64,000 nucleotides of DNA from Reticulitermes speratus. Lineage: Eukaryota; Arthropoda; Insecta; Blattodea; Rhinotermitidae. The notes under the pieces are model-generated. The model was given only the letters and a program-made list of their open reading frames with translations, was not told the DNA's origin and did no database searches. Where the stretch lies: the NCBI GenBank assembly GCA_021186555.1, contig JAJKFL010000007.1, forward strand, positions 4,845,249 through 4,909,248, in the 5' to 3' direction. The position numbers and the translations under genes are program-made. Positions 33,456-43,829 of the stretch are shown one piece after another (the first letter of the stretch is position 1; each line of letters starts with the position of its first letter).

Positions 33456-34118
33456 AATTTCTCACAATTTAATAGATATCGGCATTTGTCGGTGGGCTGT
33501 CGTCCGTGGAATTAGTTATGTAGGTAGTTAACTAGTTAAAACATTCATATTAGATGAGATGCGTGATATTGTGCGTTACAAACAGCACTTTCTTGTGACC
33601 CTGACATACACTGTGTGCTGCAACCCGCTTTGTAATGTAACATCTGCAGTGTGCACATGTTTTCAAACATTAATTCGTTGAAAGTCTAAGATTACAATCC
33701 TTCCTTCTCTGTCATCGTATCATGTCCTACTTACTGTTTGCAAAGATTAATGCTGCTCTTTCTAACAGCTTTGTGGGTCCATTCATATCCGCAGGTTAAA
33801 AGAAAAATGTCCGGACATCATGATTGGCTGCAATTTGAAGGAAAGTTTCGGCTCCCATTACATTATCAGTGACACTTAATTTCTCTCGACGTCACTTTAT
33901 TGTTTACTCTTTTTGCACGTGTTGTTACTTTGCAAGCTTTATCGTGTTCTTAAATGTGGAGCCATGCTATGCGTCCCACAACTGGTTGAATGCTCAACAG
34001 ACAATAGAAATGACGTCAGCTGCAGAGCTTTGTGTTCGTGATCAGGGCTGCTGTGGGTTCATGGCCTATATATTATGATTCCAATTATTGGAGAGGACAT
34101 CCATTTGTGTTATATAAC
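33456..34118. other. Unassigned DNA
   Basis: I recognise no feature. The frame 33869-34078 is not supported. Confidence 0.4.
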
Positions 34119-34120
34119 TA

Positions 34121-34305
34121 CAGTCTAATCCGGTTATAACGACATCGGTTTATGCCACATCTCACGTATAGCGTCAGATATTCTGTGGTATCAATTAATT
34201 CCTCACTGTTAACCATAACATTATACTCCTCGGTTATAACAACACTCGTTTATAACGACACAAAATATTCAGTCCCTTTCATGACGTTATAACCGAGTTC
34301 GACTG
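34121..34305. mobile_element. pogo/Tigger-like MITE (185 bp)
   Basis: The ends CAGTCTAATCCGGTTATAAC and, reversed, CAGTCGAACTCGGTTATAAC are flanked by TA (34119-34120 and 34306-34307). Internal copies of CGGTTATAAC recur. Confidence 0.8.
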
Positions 34306-34346
34306 TATATAGTAACAAATAAAGTCAGTCAAGCACCACAATATAG

Positions 34347-34469
34347 TTCAATATAGTCTTCTCGGGCGCACAGCAAAACTTTTGCCTGAGGATGGGGACG
34401 TAGCTAGTCCCCGAAACGTTGTATTCAAACGAATTGACGCGGCTGTGCGCCCGAGAAGACTATATTGAA
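34347..34469. mobile_element. 123-bp hairpin with hammerhead-like motif inside
   Basis: A perfect 28-bp inverted repeat, TTCAATATAGTCTTCTCGGG... (34347-34374) against 34442-34469, encloses a plus-strand hammerhead-like core. Confidence 0.8.
34381..34425 (+). ncRNA. Hammerhead ribozyme-like motif inside a hairpin
   Basis: CTGAGGA at 34386-34392, T, GGGGAC-loop-GTCCCC (6-bp stem II), GAAAC, GTTGTA. Conventional stem I pairing is not evident. The outer 28-bp arms could serve as an extended stem instead. Confidence 0.5.
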
Positions 34470-34540
34470 TCATGTAGCCGCGAAAGTTTTAAAACTTATA
34501 CCACAATATAGTGTAAGCAAAATTGTATTATTTACTTGAA

Positions 34541-34582
34541 GTCTGCATGTTTAGCCCGTAATAAGGTCATCTTCAGGTGAGT
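34541..34582 (-). other. Fossil hammerhead-like motif
   Basis: Minus strand CCTGAAGATGACCTTATTACGGGCTAAACATG. The GAAA has become TAAA and stem II is weak. Confidence 0.35.
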
Positions 34583-34824
34583 CAAATACGAACTATGTAA
34601 AGGAAAGCAACGTTTTGTTTAAAATAAAGTGTTGTGTTTGACTTAATTTGTTACTATATTGTGATCCCAAAATGAACTGAAATTTGGGATCTAAATGCCA
34701 CGAAATACATAGTCATTTTTAAATGTTATATTGCTATCACTGTGCATTTTCACTAATTCAATTTATTTTACACCAACTACTGCACACGTAAAACCACTTT
34801 TTTGTAGTTTTTATTGTAAAGTGT

Positions 34825-34867
34825 CACCCCTACACGTGTTTCGATCCTAGAATCATCATCAGGGGTC
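34825..34867 (-). ncRNA. Hammerhead ribozyme-like motif, left arm
   Basis: On the minus strand: CTGATGA, T, GATT-CTAG-GATC (four pairs, one G-U), GAAAC, ACGT, GTA. Stem I is CCC/GGG. The core is complete. Confidence 0.65.
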
Positions 34868-35123
34868 TTTTTTTAAAAAGCCACTATCACTTCAACTGCA
34901 TATTTTGAAGGGTCCAATAGCATTCATGTCTTAATATTGTTTTAATTTTAAATATCTGAATTTTAAAAATTTATAAAACATTAAAACTTATGTTTTAATG
35001 TTTTATGAATGTTTTATGAATTTTTAAATTTCAGATATTTAAAACTAAAAACGATATTAAGACATGAGTGCTATTGGACCCTTCAAAATATGCAGTTGAA
35101 GTGATAGTGGCTTTTTAAAAAAA

Positions 35124-35167
35124 GACCCCTGATGATGATTCTAGGATCGAAACACGTGTAGGGGTGA
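35124..35167 (+). ncRNA. Hammerhead ribozyme-like motif, right arm
   Basis: CTGATGA at 35129-35135, then the same stem II, GAAAC and ACGTGTA as the left arm, without core differences. Confidence 0.65.
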
Positions 35168-35335
35168 CATTTTATAATAAAAACTACAAAAAAGTGGTTT
35201 TACGTGTGCATTAGTTGGTGTAAAATAAATTTACATAATCATTTTTAGTTCACCTTTAAAGAAAATAAGTTACGCCAGTAATGTCATGGTGTCTATGTGT
35301 CTGTTGTTCTGTCCGCAGTCGTAAAGTTGCAGACA

Positions 35336-36732
35336 GCACTGTTAGCAGTGTGTGTAGCGTATACCGCACTACACTGCGACTGTTAGCAGTGTGTGTAGCG
35401 TATACCGCACTACACTGCGACTGTTAGCAGTGTGTGTAACGTATACCGCACTACACTGCGACTGTTAGCAGTGTGTGTAGCGTATACCGCACTACACTGC
35501 GACTGTTAGCAGCGTGTGTAGCGTATACCGCACTACACTGCGACTGTTAGCAGCGTGTGTAGCGTATACCGCACTACACTGCGACTGTTAGCAGTGTGTG
35601 TAGCGTATACCGCACTACACTGCGACTGTTAGCAGTGTGTGTAGCGTATACCGCACTACACTGCGACTGTTAGCAGTGTGTGTAGCGTATACCGCACTAC
35701 ACTGCGACTGTTAGCAGTGTGTGTAGCGTATACCGCACTACACTGCGACTGTTAGCAGCGTGTGTAGCGTATACCGCACTACACTGCGACTGTTAGCAGT
35801 GTGTGTAGCGTATACCGCACTACACTGCGACTGTTAGCAGTGTGTGTAGCGTATACCGCACTACACTGCGACTGTTAGCAGCGTGTGTAGCGTATACCGC
35901 ACTACACTGCGACTGTTAGCAGTGTGTGTAGCGTATACCGCACTACACTGCGACTGTTAGCAGTGTGTGTAGCGTATACCGCACTACACTGCGACTGTTA
36001 GCAGCGTGTGTAGCGTATACCGCACTACACTGCGACTGTTAGCAGTGTGTGTAGCGTATACCGCACTACACTGCGACTGTTAGCAGTGTGTGTAGCGTAT
36101 ACCGCACTACACTGCGACTGTTAGCAGCGTGTGTAGCGTATACCGCACTACACTGCGACTGTTAGCAGTGTGTGTAGCGTATACCGCACTACACTGCGAC
36201 TGTTAGCAGTGTGTGTAGCGTATACCGCACTACACTGCGACTGTTAGCAGTGTGTGTAACGTATACCGCACTACACTGCGACTGTTAGCAGCGTGTGTAG
36301 CGTATACCGCACTACACTGCGACTGTTAGCAGTGTGTGTAGCGTATACCGCACTACACTGCGACTGTTAGCAGCGTGTGTAGCGTATACCGCACTACACT
36401 GCGACTGTTAGCAGCGTGTGTAGCGTATACCGCACTACACTGCGACTGTTAGCAGTGTGTGTAGCGTATACCGCACTACACTGCGACTGTTAGCAGCGTG
36501 TGTAGCGTATACCGCACTACACTGCGACTGTTAGCAGTGTGTGTAGCGTATACCGCACTACACTGCGACTGTTAGCAGCGTGTGTAGCGTATACCGCACT
36601 ACACTGCGACTGTTAGCAGCGTGTGTAGCGTATACCGCACTACACTGCGACTGTTAGCAGTGTGTGTAGCGTATACCGCACTACACTGCGACTGTTAGCA
36701 GTGTGTGTAGCGTATACCGCACTACACTGCGT
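35336..36732. repeat. 41-bp minisatellite, about 34 copies
   Basis: The unit is CGACTGTTAGCAG(T/C)G + TGTGTAGCGTATACCGCACTACACTG, 41 bp. The T/C site follows a T-T-C rhythm over copies from about 35710 to 36200, so a three-monomer higher-order unit exists. The open frame starting 36662 is a by-product. Confidence 0.95.
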
Positions 36733-37350
36733 TGCTTTCCACAAGACTACCTTCATAATTAGCACTGCGAGAATTTCAGATTTCAACAACAGATATATCA
36801 TATCTGTACGATATATTTTAGGCTTTCACTTGTTGGTCGAATTTTGGGTGACTGTACTTGGTGTGTTCCGTTGTTTCGGAGTGACGTACTGGTTCAATCT
36901 CCAAGGTGCGTGAATTTATTTCAGGTACTTGCTTCAGCTTCAGGTGGAGAAAGTGCCTTGTTCCTACACGTCGGAGTAAACCGAGTATACTGCATGGTGT
37001 AAGGTCGCAAAAGACGGGATAATTATTTGAACGATTGTAATTATAGCGACTGATGCATTTGTATGAACTTCAGTATGAATGAGCAACATTTTGATGCAGA
37101 GCACAGTACTGCATACACACACAGCCACAAACACACACATACGCGCATACATGTGTTAGTTCTTACAACCTTTCAGGTGTTGCAGGAGGGTCACGTGGGG
37201 CGATTTTAGTCAGGGAGCATCGTCGGAAATATCTCTGTCTTGTCGCAATCGGCGTCAATACAGCGGTTGGCGAGGCGGGCTGTCCGCGAGCGCCGACTTT
37301 TCAGATAGGAACTTTTGTTTTTTTAAATTATCTTTTCGTTTTTGTAAACG
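36733..37350. other. Unassigned DNA
   Basis: A CA-rich patch lies at about 37110-37150. I recognise no gene. Confidence 0.4.
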
Positions 37351-37351
37351 T

Positions 37352-37660
37352 TTATTGGTTATGCGTTGTGCTTATTGTTTTAAAGGTATTATTTTCAGTA
37401 TATTTGTCACAAGATCTGTTCGCAGTGGCGGCCGCCGACTTCTTTGCAGTCACTGCAGCACTCGCCACTTGCTGGTCCGCCCTCTCAAAGATCCCTGGCC
37501 CGTTCTGGACAGTTTCACACGCCGCTATAAGTCCAGCTGCCAGACGTACTTCTGTTTCCACTGGGGTCTCTTAAACGACCTTCTTGATGTGACCCCAAAG
37601 GAAGAACTACCGACTCCAATTTCAGTTTTGAGACGTTTCGAACCAAATTTTTCCTATCTC
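37352..37660 (-). pseudogene. mariner/Tc1-type transposase, C-terminal relic
   Basis: On the minus strand from 37610 down the reading is FFLWGHIKKVV, a stop, then ETPVETEVRLAAGLIAACE, then NGPGIFER. DFFLWGxLK, ETPVxTE and PGIFERV are the conserved C-terminal end of insect DDE transposases of the mariner/Tc1 type, just after the last catalytic acidic residue. In-frame stops (before FFLW and in VV*ET) and loss of the catalytic domain show it is dead. Beyond 37450 the reading degrades. Confidence 0.7.
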
Positions 37661-37848
37661 AGAATGCCATATTAACCCCATATAACCCCTGAAAGGTTGT
37701 AAAAATTATTCAGTTGCACCCTATATATATATATGCATAACTTTAAAGTAAGCCATACACGCTTCCTTTTACGCAATGTTCAATCTGTATTTGACACTGT
37801 TCCTACCATCCCTACAAAACCTATGCATTTATGAAACGTTTGCTAAGT

Positions 37849-38127
37849 AAGTCAAGATTAAGGCCGTGCCATGGCTCAGGCGGTTAGTCGCCGGCCTCTC
37901 ACCGCGGAGGCCCGGGTTCGATCCCGAGGTCAGTCCATGTGGGATTTGTGGTGGACAAAGTGGCACTGGGACAGGTTTTCCCCTGTCAGAATCATTCCAC
38001 CGGTGCTCCATTACACGGAAAACGAAAAAAAATTAATCATCTTCATCACAGTGTTGCAAAAGAAGCCTCAAGGCTGCGGTGCGTCCGTAGCTTCTGCTGC
38101 GGGGCCCTTCTCAAAAGAAAGTCAAGA
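37849..38127 (+). mobile_element. SINE family B with target duplication
   Basis: A copy at 37861-38118 has lost about 15 bases of the CCGAGTACTTCGG body. It is flanked by AAGTCAAGA (37849-37857 and 38119-38127). Confidence 0.9.
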
Positions 38128-38590
38128 GAAATGCAGTTGAATACTTAAGTTACGTATATAGGGTTAGGTTTACAGTGTGTGTGGAGAATGCTTATTGTTG
38201 TTAAGTGTAAAGTTTTTTCTTATAAATGGAATAATAATTCTACAGCACGTTAAAGAATTTGTCTCCGTGATTCCTTAAGTGTTAAAAATGTACCGAGTAT
38301 GAGCTTGTTTAACGACGTTGTTTGAATTATGCAAGTTTTACTACGTGGAATGGGGTGGAAAGATAGTCATGAAGGGTCGGCGTCCCTGCTATGGCTGCAA
38401 CCCGTAAGAGCACGAACAGCACCAAGTGTAGGCCAGAAGGGCAAAATCGTGTGACCAACAGCACAACAAAACCACAAAAAGTATCAGTTTTTCGACAGTT
38501 TTGCAACGTTACACGACAGTGTTAAACACGCGTAACTTCTGGTCACCAGTTTTTATATATTTTGTATATTCAGTGCATTATAGTTGCTTT
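38128..38590. other. Unassigned DNA
   Basis: I recognise no feature. Confidence 0.4.
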
Positions 38591-38664
38591 TTTAATACCA
38601 ACCAACAACTGCACTAAAACTGTCAAATATTCACAAAAATATATTCAAAAATCTCACTACATTG

Positions 38665-38702
38665 TTACATGTTTCGGACCTTACTGGTTCTTCATCAGGG
38701 AG
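38665..38702 (-). ncRNA. Hammerhead ribozyme-like motif, left arm
   Basis: On the minus strand: CTGATGA, A, GAACC-AGTAA-GGTCC (one mismatch), GAAAC, ATGTA. Stem I is poor. Likely inactive. Confidence 0.5.
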
Positions 38703-38735
38703 TACATAAGTTGTTGAATAAAACATTTTTGTTCC

Positions 38736-38985
38736 AATGGCTCGACAGCCCCTTGGGACCTAGGCCGCCTCATTGTTCGACGCTTCACGATCACACATTA
38801 GACACACCACACTCGGTAGGACTCCTCTGGACGAGTGATCAGCCCGACACAGAGATCTCTACCTGACAACACACAACAATCACAAGAGACAGACATCCAT
38901 GCCCTCGGCGGGATTCGAACCCGCATTCCCAGTAAGCGAGCGGTCGCAGGCCAATGTCTTAGACAGCGCGGCCACTGGGATCGGC
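38736..38985 (-). mobile_element. SINE family A, nested
   Basis: Full length from the B-box complement GGGATTCGAACCCGC near 38909 and head end GGCCACTGGGATCGG near 38983 to tail ATGGCTCGACAGCCCC. It lies in the spacer of the inverted-repeat element, so it is younger than that element. Confidence 0.9.
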
Positions 38986-39111
38986 TCATAAAACAATTAC
39001 ATGTTAATATTTGGTCTAATTGTACATCTGGAAGAACTGCTGGTAATTTTGCGTGTAGTGAACTGTTACACAGTAGATCAGAACAGCGCGTGGATGATTT
39101 AGCGGTGTTCA

Positions 39112-39150
39112 ACTCCCTGACGATGCACCTGTAAGGTCCGAAACATGTGG
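39112..39150 (+). ncRNA. Hammerhead ribozyme-like motif, right arm
   Basis: CTGACGA at 39117-39123, T, GCACC-TGTAA-GGTCC, GAAAC, ATGTGG. The cleavage-site base is G, which hammerheads do not tolerate, so it is probably dead. Confidence 0.45.
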
Positions 39151-39226
39151 TAGTGTAGTGTGTTTTGTGAATTGTTTATTGTGAAGCTGTGACAATTTCA
39201 GTGCATTTGTTTGTTGGTATTAAAAC

Positions 39227-39837
39227 AAAAAATCACCAGTTCTTAGGCAGTTTTATGATGATTCTAATTAGGCTGTAATCATCATTTCATTCTTGTTTGA
39301 TGCAAATGAGTGCTAGTCATTATTTTTCGTAGCCTTAGGTCAGTTGTTTAACTGCACATACGTCTGTGCCTGGAACTACTGTAGTGCTGCAGTCAGCAAG
39401 TAGATGGCACTGTGATAGCGGTCTTTCACGGACCGGTTCCTTTACTAATACGTGTGACTTTGAAGGAAAGTTAAACCATGAGTGAAAAGATCAGCTGTCA
39501 TATTTAATGCACTTATTTAATACGCAATTGGAGAATTCGGTGATTACCTGTCCAGAACATGCTGATGAGCTCGCCTAAAGCTATCTGCTAACTTCACTCG
39601 GTGGAAAGAAAGACACGAATATTGTAACGATGCGCCTACTCCATATGCCCTTTGTAATCCGTCTTCATTTGTCTTTAACCTAGGTGAAACAGACGGCACT
39701 TCACGTGACGTGTTATGTGTAACAGCCTGCTGTTGTAGCTAGCAAAGCTGAAGCGCTCTTTGTGCGCGCCATGAAGGCGTTTCAGAGGAACAGAAATTTA
39801 TCTCCACTCATTCTTAAGAACAGGGTGCTAGATGGGT
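39227..39837. other. Unassigned DNA
   Basis: I recognise no feature. Confidence 0.4.
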
Positions 39838-40248
39838 GTTGAGTGGTCAGCTGCACTACTGAGTGGTCAGCTGCACTACTGAGTGGTCAGCTGCACTACT
39901 GAGTGGTCAGCTGCACTACTGAGTGGTCAGCTGCATCATACTGAGTGGTCAGCTGCACTACTGAGTGGTCAGCTGCACTACTGAGTGGTCAGCTGCACTT
40001 ACTGAAGTGGTCAGCTGCACTACTGAGTGGTCAGCTGCACTACTGAGTGGTCAGCTGCACTACTGAGTGGTCAGCTGCACTACTGAGTGGTCAGCTGCAC
40101 TACTGAGTGGTCAGCTGCACTACTGAGTGGTCAGCTGCACTACTGAGTGGTCAGCTGCACTACTGAGTGGTCAGCTGCACTACTGAGTGGTCACGCTACA
40201 CTCACTAGAGTGGTCAGCTGCACTACTGAGTGGTCAGCTGCACTACCC
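39838..40248. repeat. 20-bp minisatellite, about 20 copies
   Basis: The unit is GAGTGGTCAGCTGCACTACT. Most copies are identical. A few carry single inserted or lost bases (near 39935, 39996 and 40192). Confidence 0.95.
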
Positions 40249-40263
40249 AGATGCTTTCCGCAG

Positions 40264-40505
40264 TGGCACGACAGCCCCTAGTGGGCCAGAACATCCTCAT
40301 TGTCGAGGCTTCACGATCACTCAGACACACCACACGCGGTACGACTCCTCTGGACGAGAGATCGGCCTGTTGCAGAGACCTTTACCTGACAACACACAAC
40401 ACTCACAACAGACAGACATCCATGCCCTCGGGGGATTCGAACCCACAATCCCAGCTAGCGAGCGGCCGCAGACTCACGCCTTAGACCGCACGGCCACTGG
40501 GATCA
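40264..40505 (-). mobile_element. SINE family A
   Basis: The tail ACGACAGCCCCTAGTGGG begins right after the minisatellite. The head ends at GGCCACTGGGATC near 40504. The B-box complement GGGATTCGAACCC is intact. Confidence 0.9.
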
Positions 40506-40654
40506 ACACACAGTTGCTTTACCCCCGAGGAAAGTCCCCACGGTGCCCACAAACAAATAATTAGTTGTACATATCAGCGTGTGTGTATTGTGTGTGCAAT
40601 GTGCGTATTAAGGCAGGCGTAAATGGTACCGACGTACAAAACAATATGGACATT

Positions 40655-40850
40655 GCGTGATTTCGGGCTTCCGCCGCGATGTAGATGAATCTGCGCTTTT
40701 CTGGAATATTACGCGGCGTTTTAGTTGTAGTTCAGTTCATCACCGACGTTTCGGGACAAAATATCGGTCCCATGTTTAAGGGTCAAGAAGTCCCTTGACC
40801 CTTGAAGATGGGACCCATAGGTTAACCCGAAACGTCGGTACTGAACTACC
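40655..40850. mobile_element. Inverted-repeat element with paired hammerhead remnants
   Basis: GTTCAG(T)...ACCGACGTTTCGGG and the inverse CCCGAAACGTCGGTACTGAAC form arms around AAGGGTCAAG. The right arm has CTTGAAGATGGGACCC...GAAACGTC. The left has a 5-bp stem II (GGGAC/GTCCC) and GAAACGTC but a decayed CUGA. ATTACGCGGCG at about 40700 links it to 11.8 and 59.7 kb. Confidence 0.6.
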
Positions 40851-41600
40851 AGATCTAATATAGACATTGTCGCAGACATATCTGAAACGCTGAGTACTAA
40901 TCACTGTATAACAACAGTCTAGTTGCTACGTCGGCTGTCACAGATCTTTGTCGATACTCTTTAACTCTTCGCAGCTGCGCTTTTTGGCATCAGGGAATTT
41001 CTCATCTCCGTGTTCTGTACAGTCTTACAATTGATACTTGTTTAATGCTTTGTGTTTGACTTGTCTAGCAACGTAAACTTACATCCCATAATTTCGGATA
41101 CACGCTCACAAATCGATTCTCTCGCCTTCTTTTGCGGTGCTTTTTTATGATGACCTATATTTTTATGATGACCATACATTTTTATGATGACCATTTCAAT
41201 TTTGTTTTCATCTTCACCGCAAGCCATTAATATTGAATTTGCTTCAAAACATCTCCAGCGTTGCCTCCTTATGCCGCTTTTGTAGGAAAGAACAATTATA
41301 GAATTAAAACAGACAGCGAGTAGCGCATTATTTGTATTTTTTACTTAACTTTTTATTCAAAAGCCTTCACGACGGCTCTGTCATGGTCTAAAACCCAAAC
41401 TTCTAGTCCTCAGGCTTATGCCGCTGGCTTGCAATGAGTGAAGTCGACTTTCTGGATTAGGCCGCGTTGGCGAGTAAAGGTCTTTCGAGTCTGAGCAGTC
41501 GTTACAGCTGCCATCTTCAGGACACATATGTCTGGGTGTTGTCTTAGGAGTCACACAGTCACAGCTGACACAGAGTCAAAGAGGACAGGAATATCCTACT
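40851..41600. other. Mostly unassigned DNA
   Basis: TTTTTATGATGACCAT is repeated three times at 41146-41206 (about 21 bp). A minus-strand fossil hammerhead (CCTGAAGATGGCAGCTG...) lies at 41478-41522. Nothing else is recognised. Confidence 0.45.
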
Positions 41601-41606
41601 ACAATA

Positions 41607-41765
41607 GAAAGAAGAAATGCTAACTGGATTGGTCACATCTTGCGTAGAAACTGCCTTCTGAAACATGTGATAGAAGGAAAGTTAGAGGGAAGGGTAGAAA
41701 TGACGGGAAGACGAGGAAGAAGACGTAAGCAGCTACTGGATGGCCTAAGGGAAAGAGAAGATTAA
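41607..41765 (+). pseudogene. Non-LTR retrotransposon C-terminal tail
   Basis: A 52-codon open stretch: ERRNANWIGHILRRN, then LLKHVIEGKLEGR, then GRRGRRRKQLLDGLRE, stop at 41763-41765. It overlaps and extends upstream the copy at 9169. GHILRRN...H.IEGK..GR is typical of LINE-encoded reverse transcriptase C-termini in insects. Confidence 0.75.
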
Positions 41766-42830
41766 GGACCGCTGTAGGCCTACTAGCTACTACGTGAGCG
41801 TCTGATGGTCATGAGAATAGGCGATAAAATATTTTATAGGCAAATGGTGCTCATGGCTATTGGCGAAGAAATATTCAAGGCATTTGGAGCCTGAAGGATG
41901 TGATTTAAAAATGCCCGGTAAAAATAGATGAAGCTGCGAAAAATCTGCGCACGGAATTTTTTTATTTTTCGGCACCTGCTAGGTTTTCTGGGGAAAATAG
42001 ATAAAGTAAATTAAAATTGCCATGTTGCATAGCATAGGAGGGGCCAGAAATAAACTGAGAAATGTTGTGCGACAGTATCGTGCAAAGATTCGACTTTGGA
42101 AACCATAGTATGGAACTTAAAATATATTTGAGGGTTGCGCATGAAATTTTGACACGAATCAGATTATGGACACCAGCGTCTTTTGTTGCGGCTGTTATGA
42201 ATTCTGACGGTCCCTAAGGGTACAGAGAGTTTTCTCTTCTTAATACGTGACTTTAAATAAAGGTAACTTACCTGAACATTGAGTATTCTGTATAGACAGA
42301 CAGGCGACTGTGGTCTGGACCGCCAGCTCCATACACAATATAAATCATACCAGGGCAATCTTTGTGCTAGACGCCGTGCCCTTGTCTCGTACCTCAGTAG
42401 CCTTGCAGTAACAAACGCTCAACAGCACAACTTAACACAGTGATTAAAGTTTTATATTTTTATGCAACGTTTTCTTCAGGTCTAGAAGAATAATTAGGGG
42501 CTACATGGGAACTTTCGGAACATTAATATACAATAGGCCTTTGAAAATTACATGCTACGGCGTATGTGTTAGAATATAAAATTTATGTGCATGCCCATTT
42601 GTATGTCTTTGGTTGATAGGAATATGACGTTCTAACGGCCTTCGGCGTGCTGTTGTCCGCAGTTCCTTATATATAATCCCTGATAATGTCTGTAGAGCCG
42701 AAACTGGGTAAAAATATAGAATCTTAATTAGTTTATTAATTGCTTTGCATTCTTGATGATTTGTTGTCTAGATTTAACAGCAGGACACTTTAGCCTCTGA
42801 CAGGTGAAGACTGTGATCCGCGACAAACGC
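41766..42830. other. Mostly unassigned DNA
   Basis: A fossil hammerhead-like string (CTGATAATGTCTGTAGAGCC then GAAAC) is at 42677-42710. I recognise nothing else. Confidence 0.4.
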
Positions 42831-42832
42831 TG

Positions 42833-43000
42833 AAAGTGAAGATTGCTGGCTTGTGGGATATGACACCGTGTAGTCTGGTAGAAATTTACAGACACTTCAG
42901 AGGACCCTCTGACATGTCGACATATTACTACCAGACTCTCAGACGACCAAAATCATCACACCCACAACACAACAACTTCAAATTTCAAACATGTAGTAGT
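42833..43000 (+). mobile_element. Dispersed repeat fragment (LWDMTPCSLVEIYRHFRG type)
   Basis: Translation AGLWDMTPCSLVEIYRHFRG is a repeat-derived peptide I recall as widespread in insect assemblies. Its usual partner segment (PEDGxxxFxxNxxxxLQD) appears separately at 59.4 kb. Followed by a (GTA)n patch at 42990-43020. Confidence 0.5.
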
Positions 43001-43024
43001 AGTAGCAGTAGTAGTAGTTGTTGT

Positions 43025-43791
43025 TAGCATTATAATTATTAATCCGAAACTAATGTTATGAATACGAATGTATGAGTCTTAACACGTATTTTCTCTTATT
43101 TACATCGTGGCGTAATAAGTTTTGTCAGCCCTTAAAATAAATGACCTTGTGTGATAGCTGCTTATAATTAGCTACAGAAGACGCAGTTGTAGGCATAGCT
43201 GCCTTTATGAATTATGTATCTGGTGTAGTCCCATAGCAGCCAGACCAGACATGAAGGAACGCGAGGAGGCAGTATGCTTGTTACAGATCTTAATTACACT
43301 AACATTATGCACCATTACTGCAGATGGATGCTTTTTGTGATTGTTCTACTTTCGTTGCAGGAACACAGACGGTCTTCAGTTATTTTTTTTTTGACTATAA
43401 AAACAGAAGAAAAAGAATAAATATATTTATTTTTAATACATTAGTACCGTGTACTCAAATTTAATCAGTGTAACAAAAAAAGTACACTTTATACAGATAC
43501 ATAAATTATTTATTTAAACACTACAACATGTTGAGGTCTATCGTAAGGCATAGCACGTAATATAATAAGCAAGAATCAGAAACATTTGCTTGGATATATT
43601 TATATTCTGTTTCTATATTTTAACAATGTATTTTTTCTCTTTCACATAACAAAGATATTATATATATATGGAGATATTAATATAAATATTATCTTAATTT
43701 GTACAGGAAATTATACTAGAATAGTGGCATGATTTCAAGCGTCACGTGAAGACTTTGGTGTCTTGACCATTTAAAGCCTAGTAGTAACTTG

Positions 43792-43829
<38 letters not shown>

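Larger units (their letters stand above)
34761..35230. mobile_element. 470-bp palindromic element with paired hammerhead-like motifs
   Basis: The arms of about 200 bp are almost perfect inverted copies (ATTTATTTTACACCAACTA at both ends), meeting in an AT-rich centre near 34985. One hammerhead-like motif lies in each arm. It is the same length class as 6475-6945 and ends in a similar ACCAACTA(A/C)TGCAC sequence, so they are probably one superfamily. Confidence 0.85.
38591..39226. mobile_element. Hammerhead-bearing inverted-repeat element with nested SINE
   Basis: The ends TTTAATACCAACCAACAA and the inverse of TTGTTGGTATTAAAA are matched. Hammerhead-like motifs lie in both arms. SINE A (38736-38985) is inserted between them, flanked by ATAAAACA (38718-38725 and 38988-38995). 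Confidence 0.75.

Noticed and set aside
35336..36732. Coding repeat in the frame beginning at 36662
   Set aside because: The monomer is 41 bp, so the frame changes every copy. The open stretch is only the last two copies plus flank.
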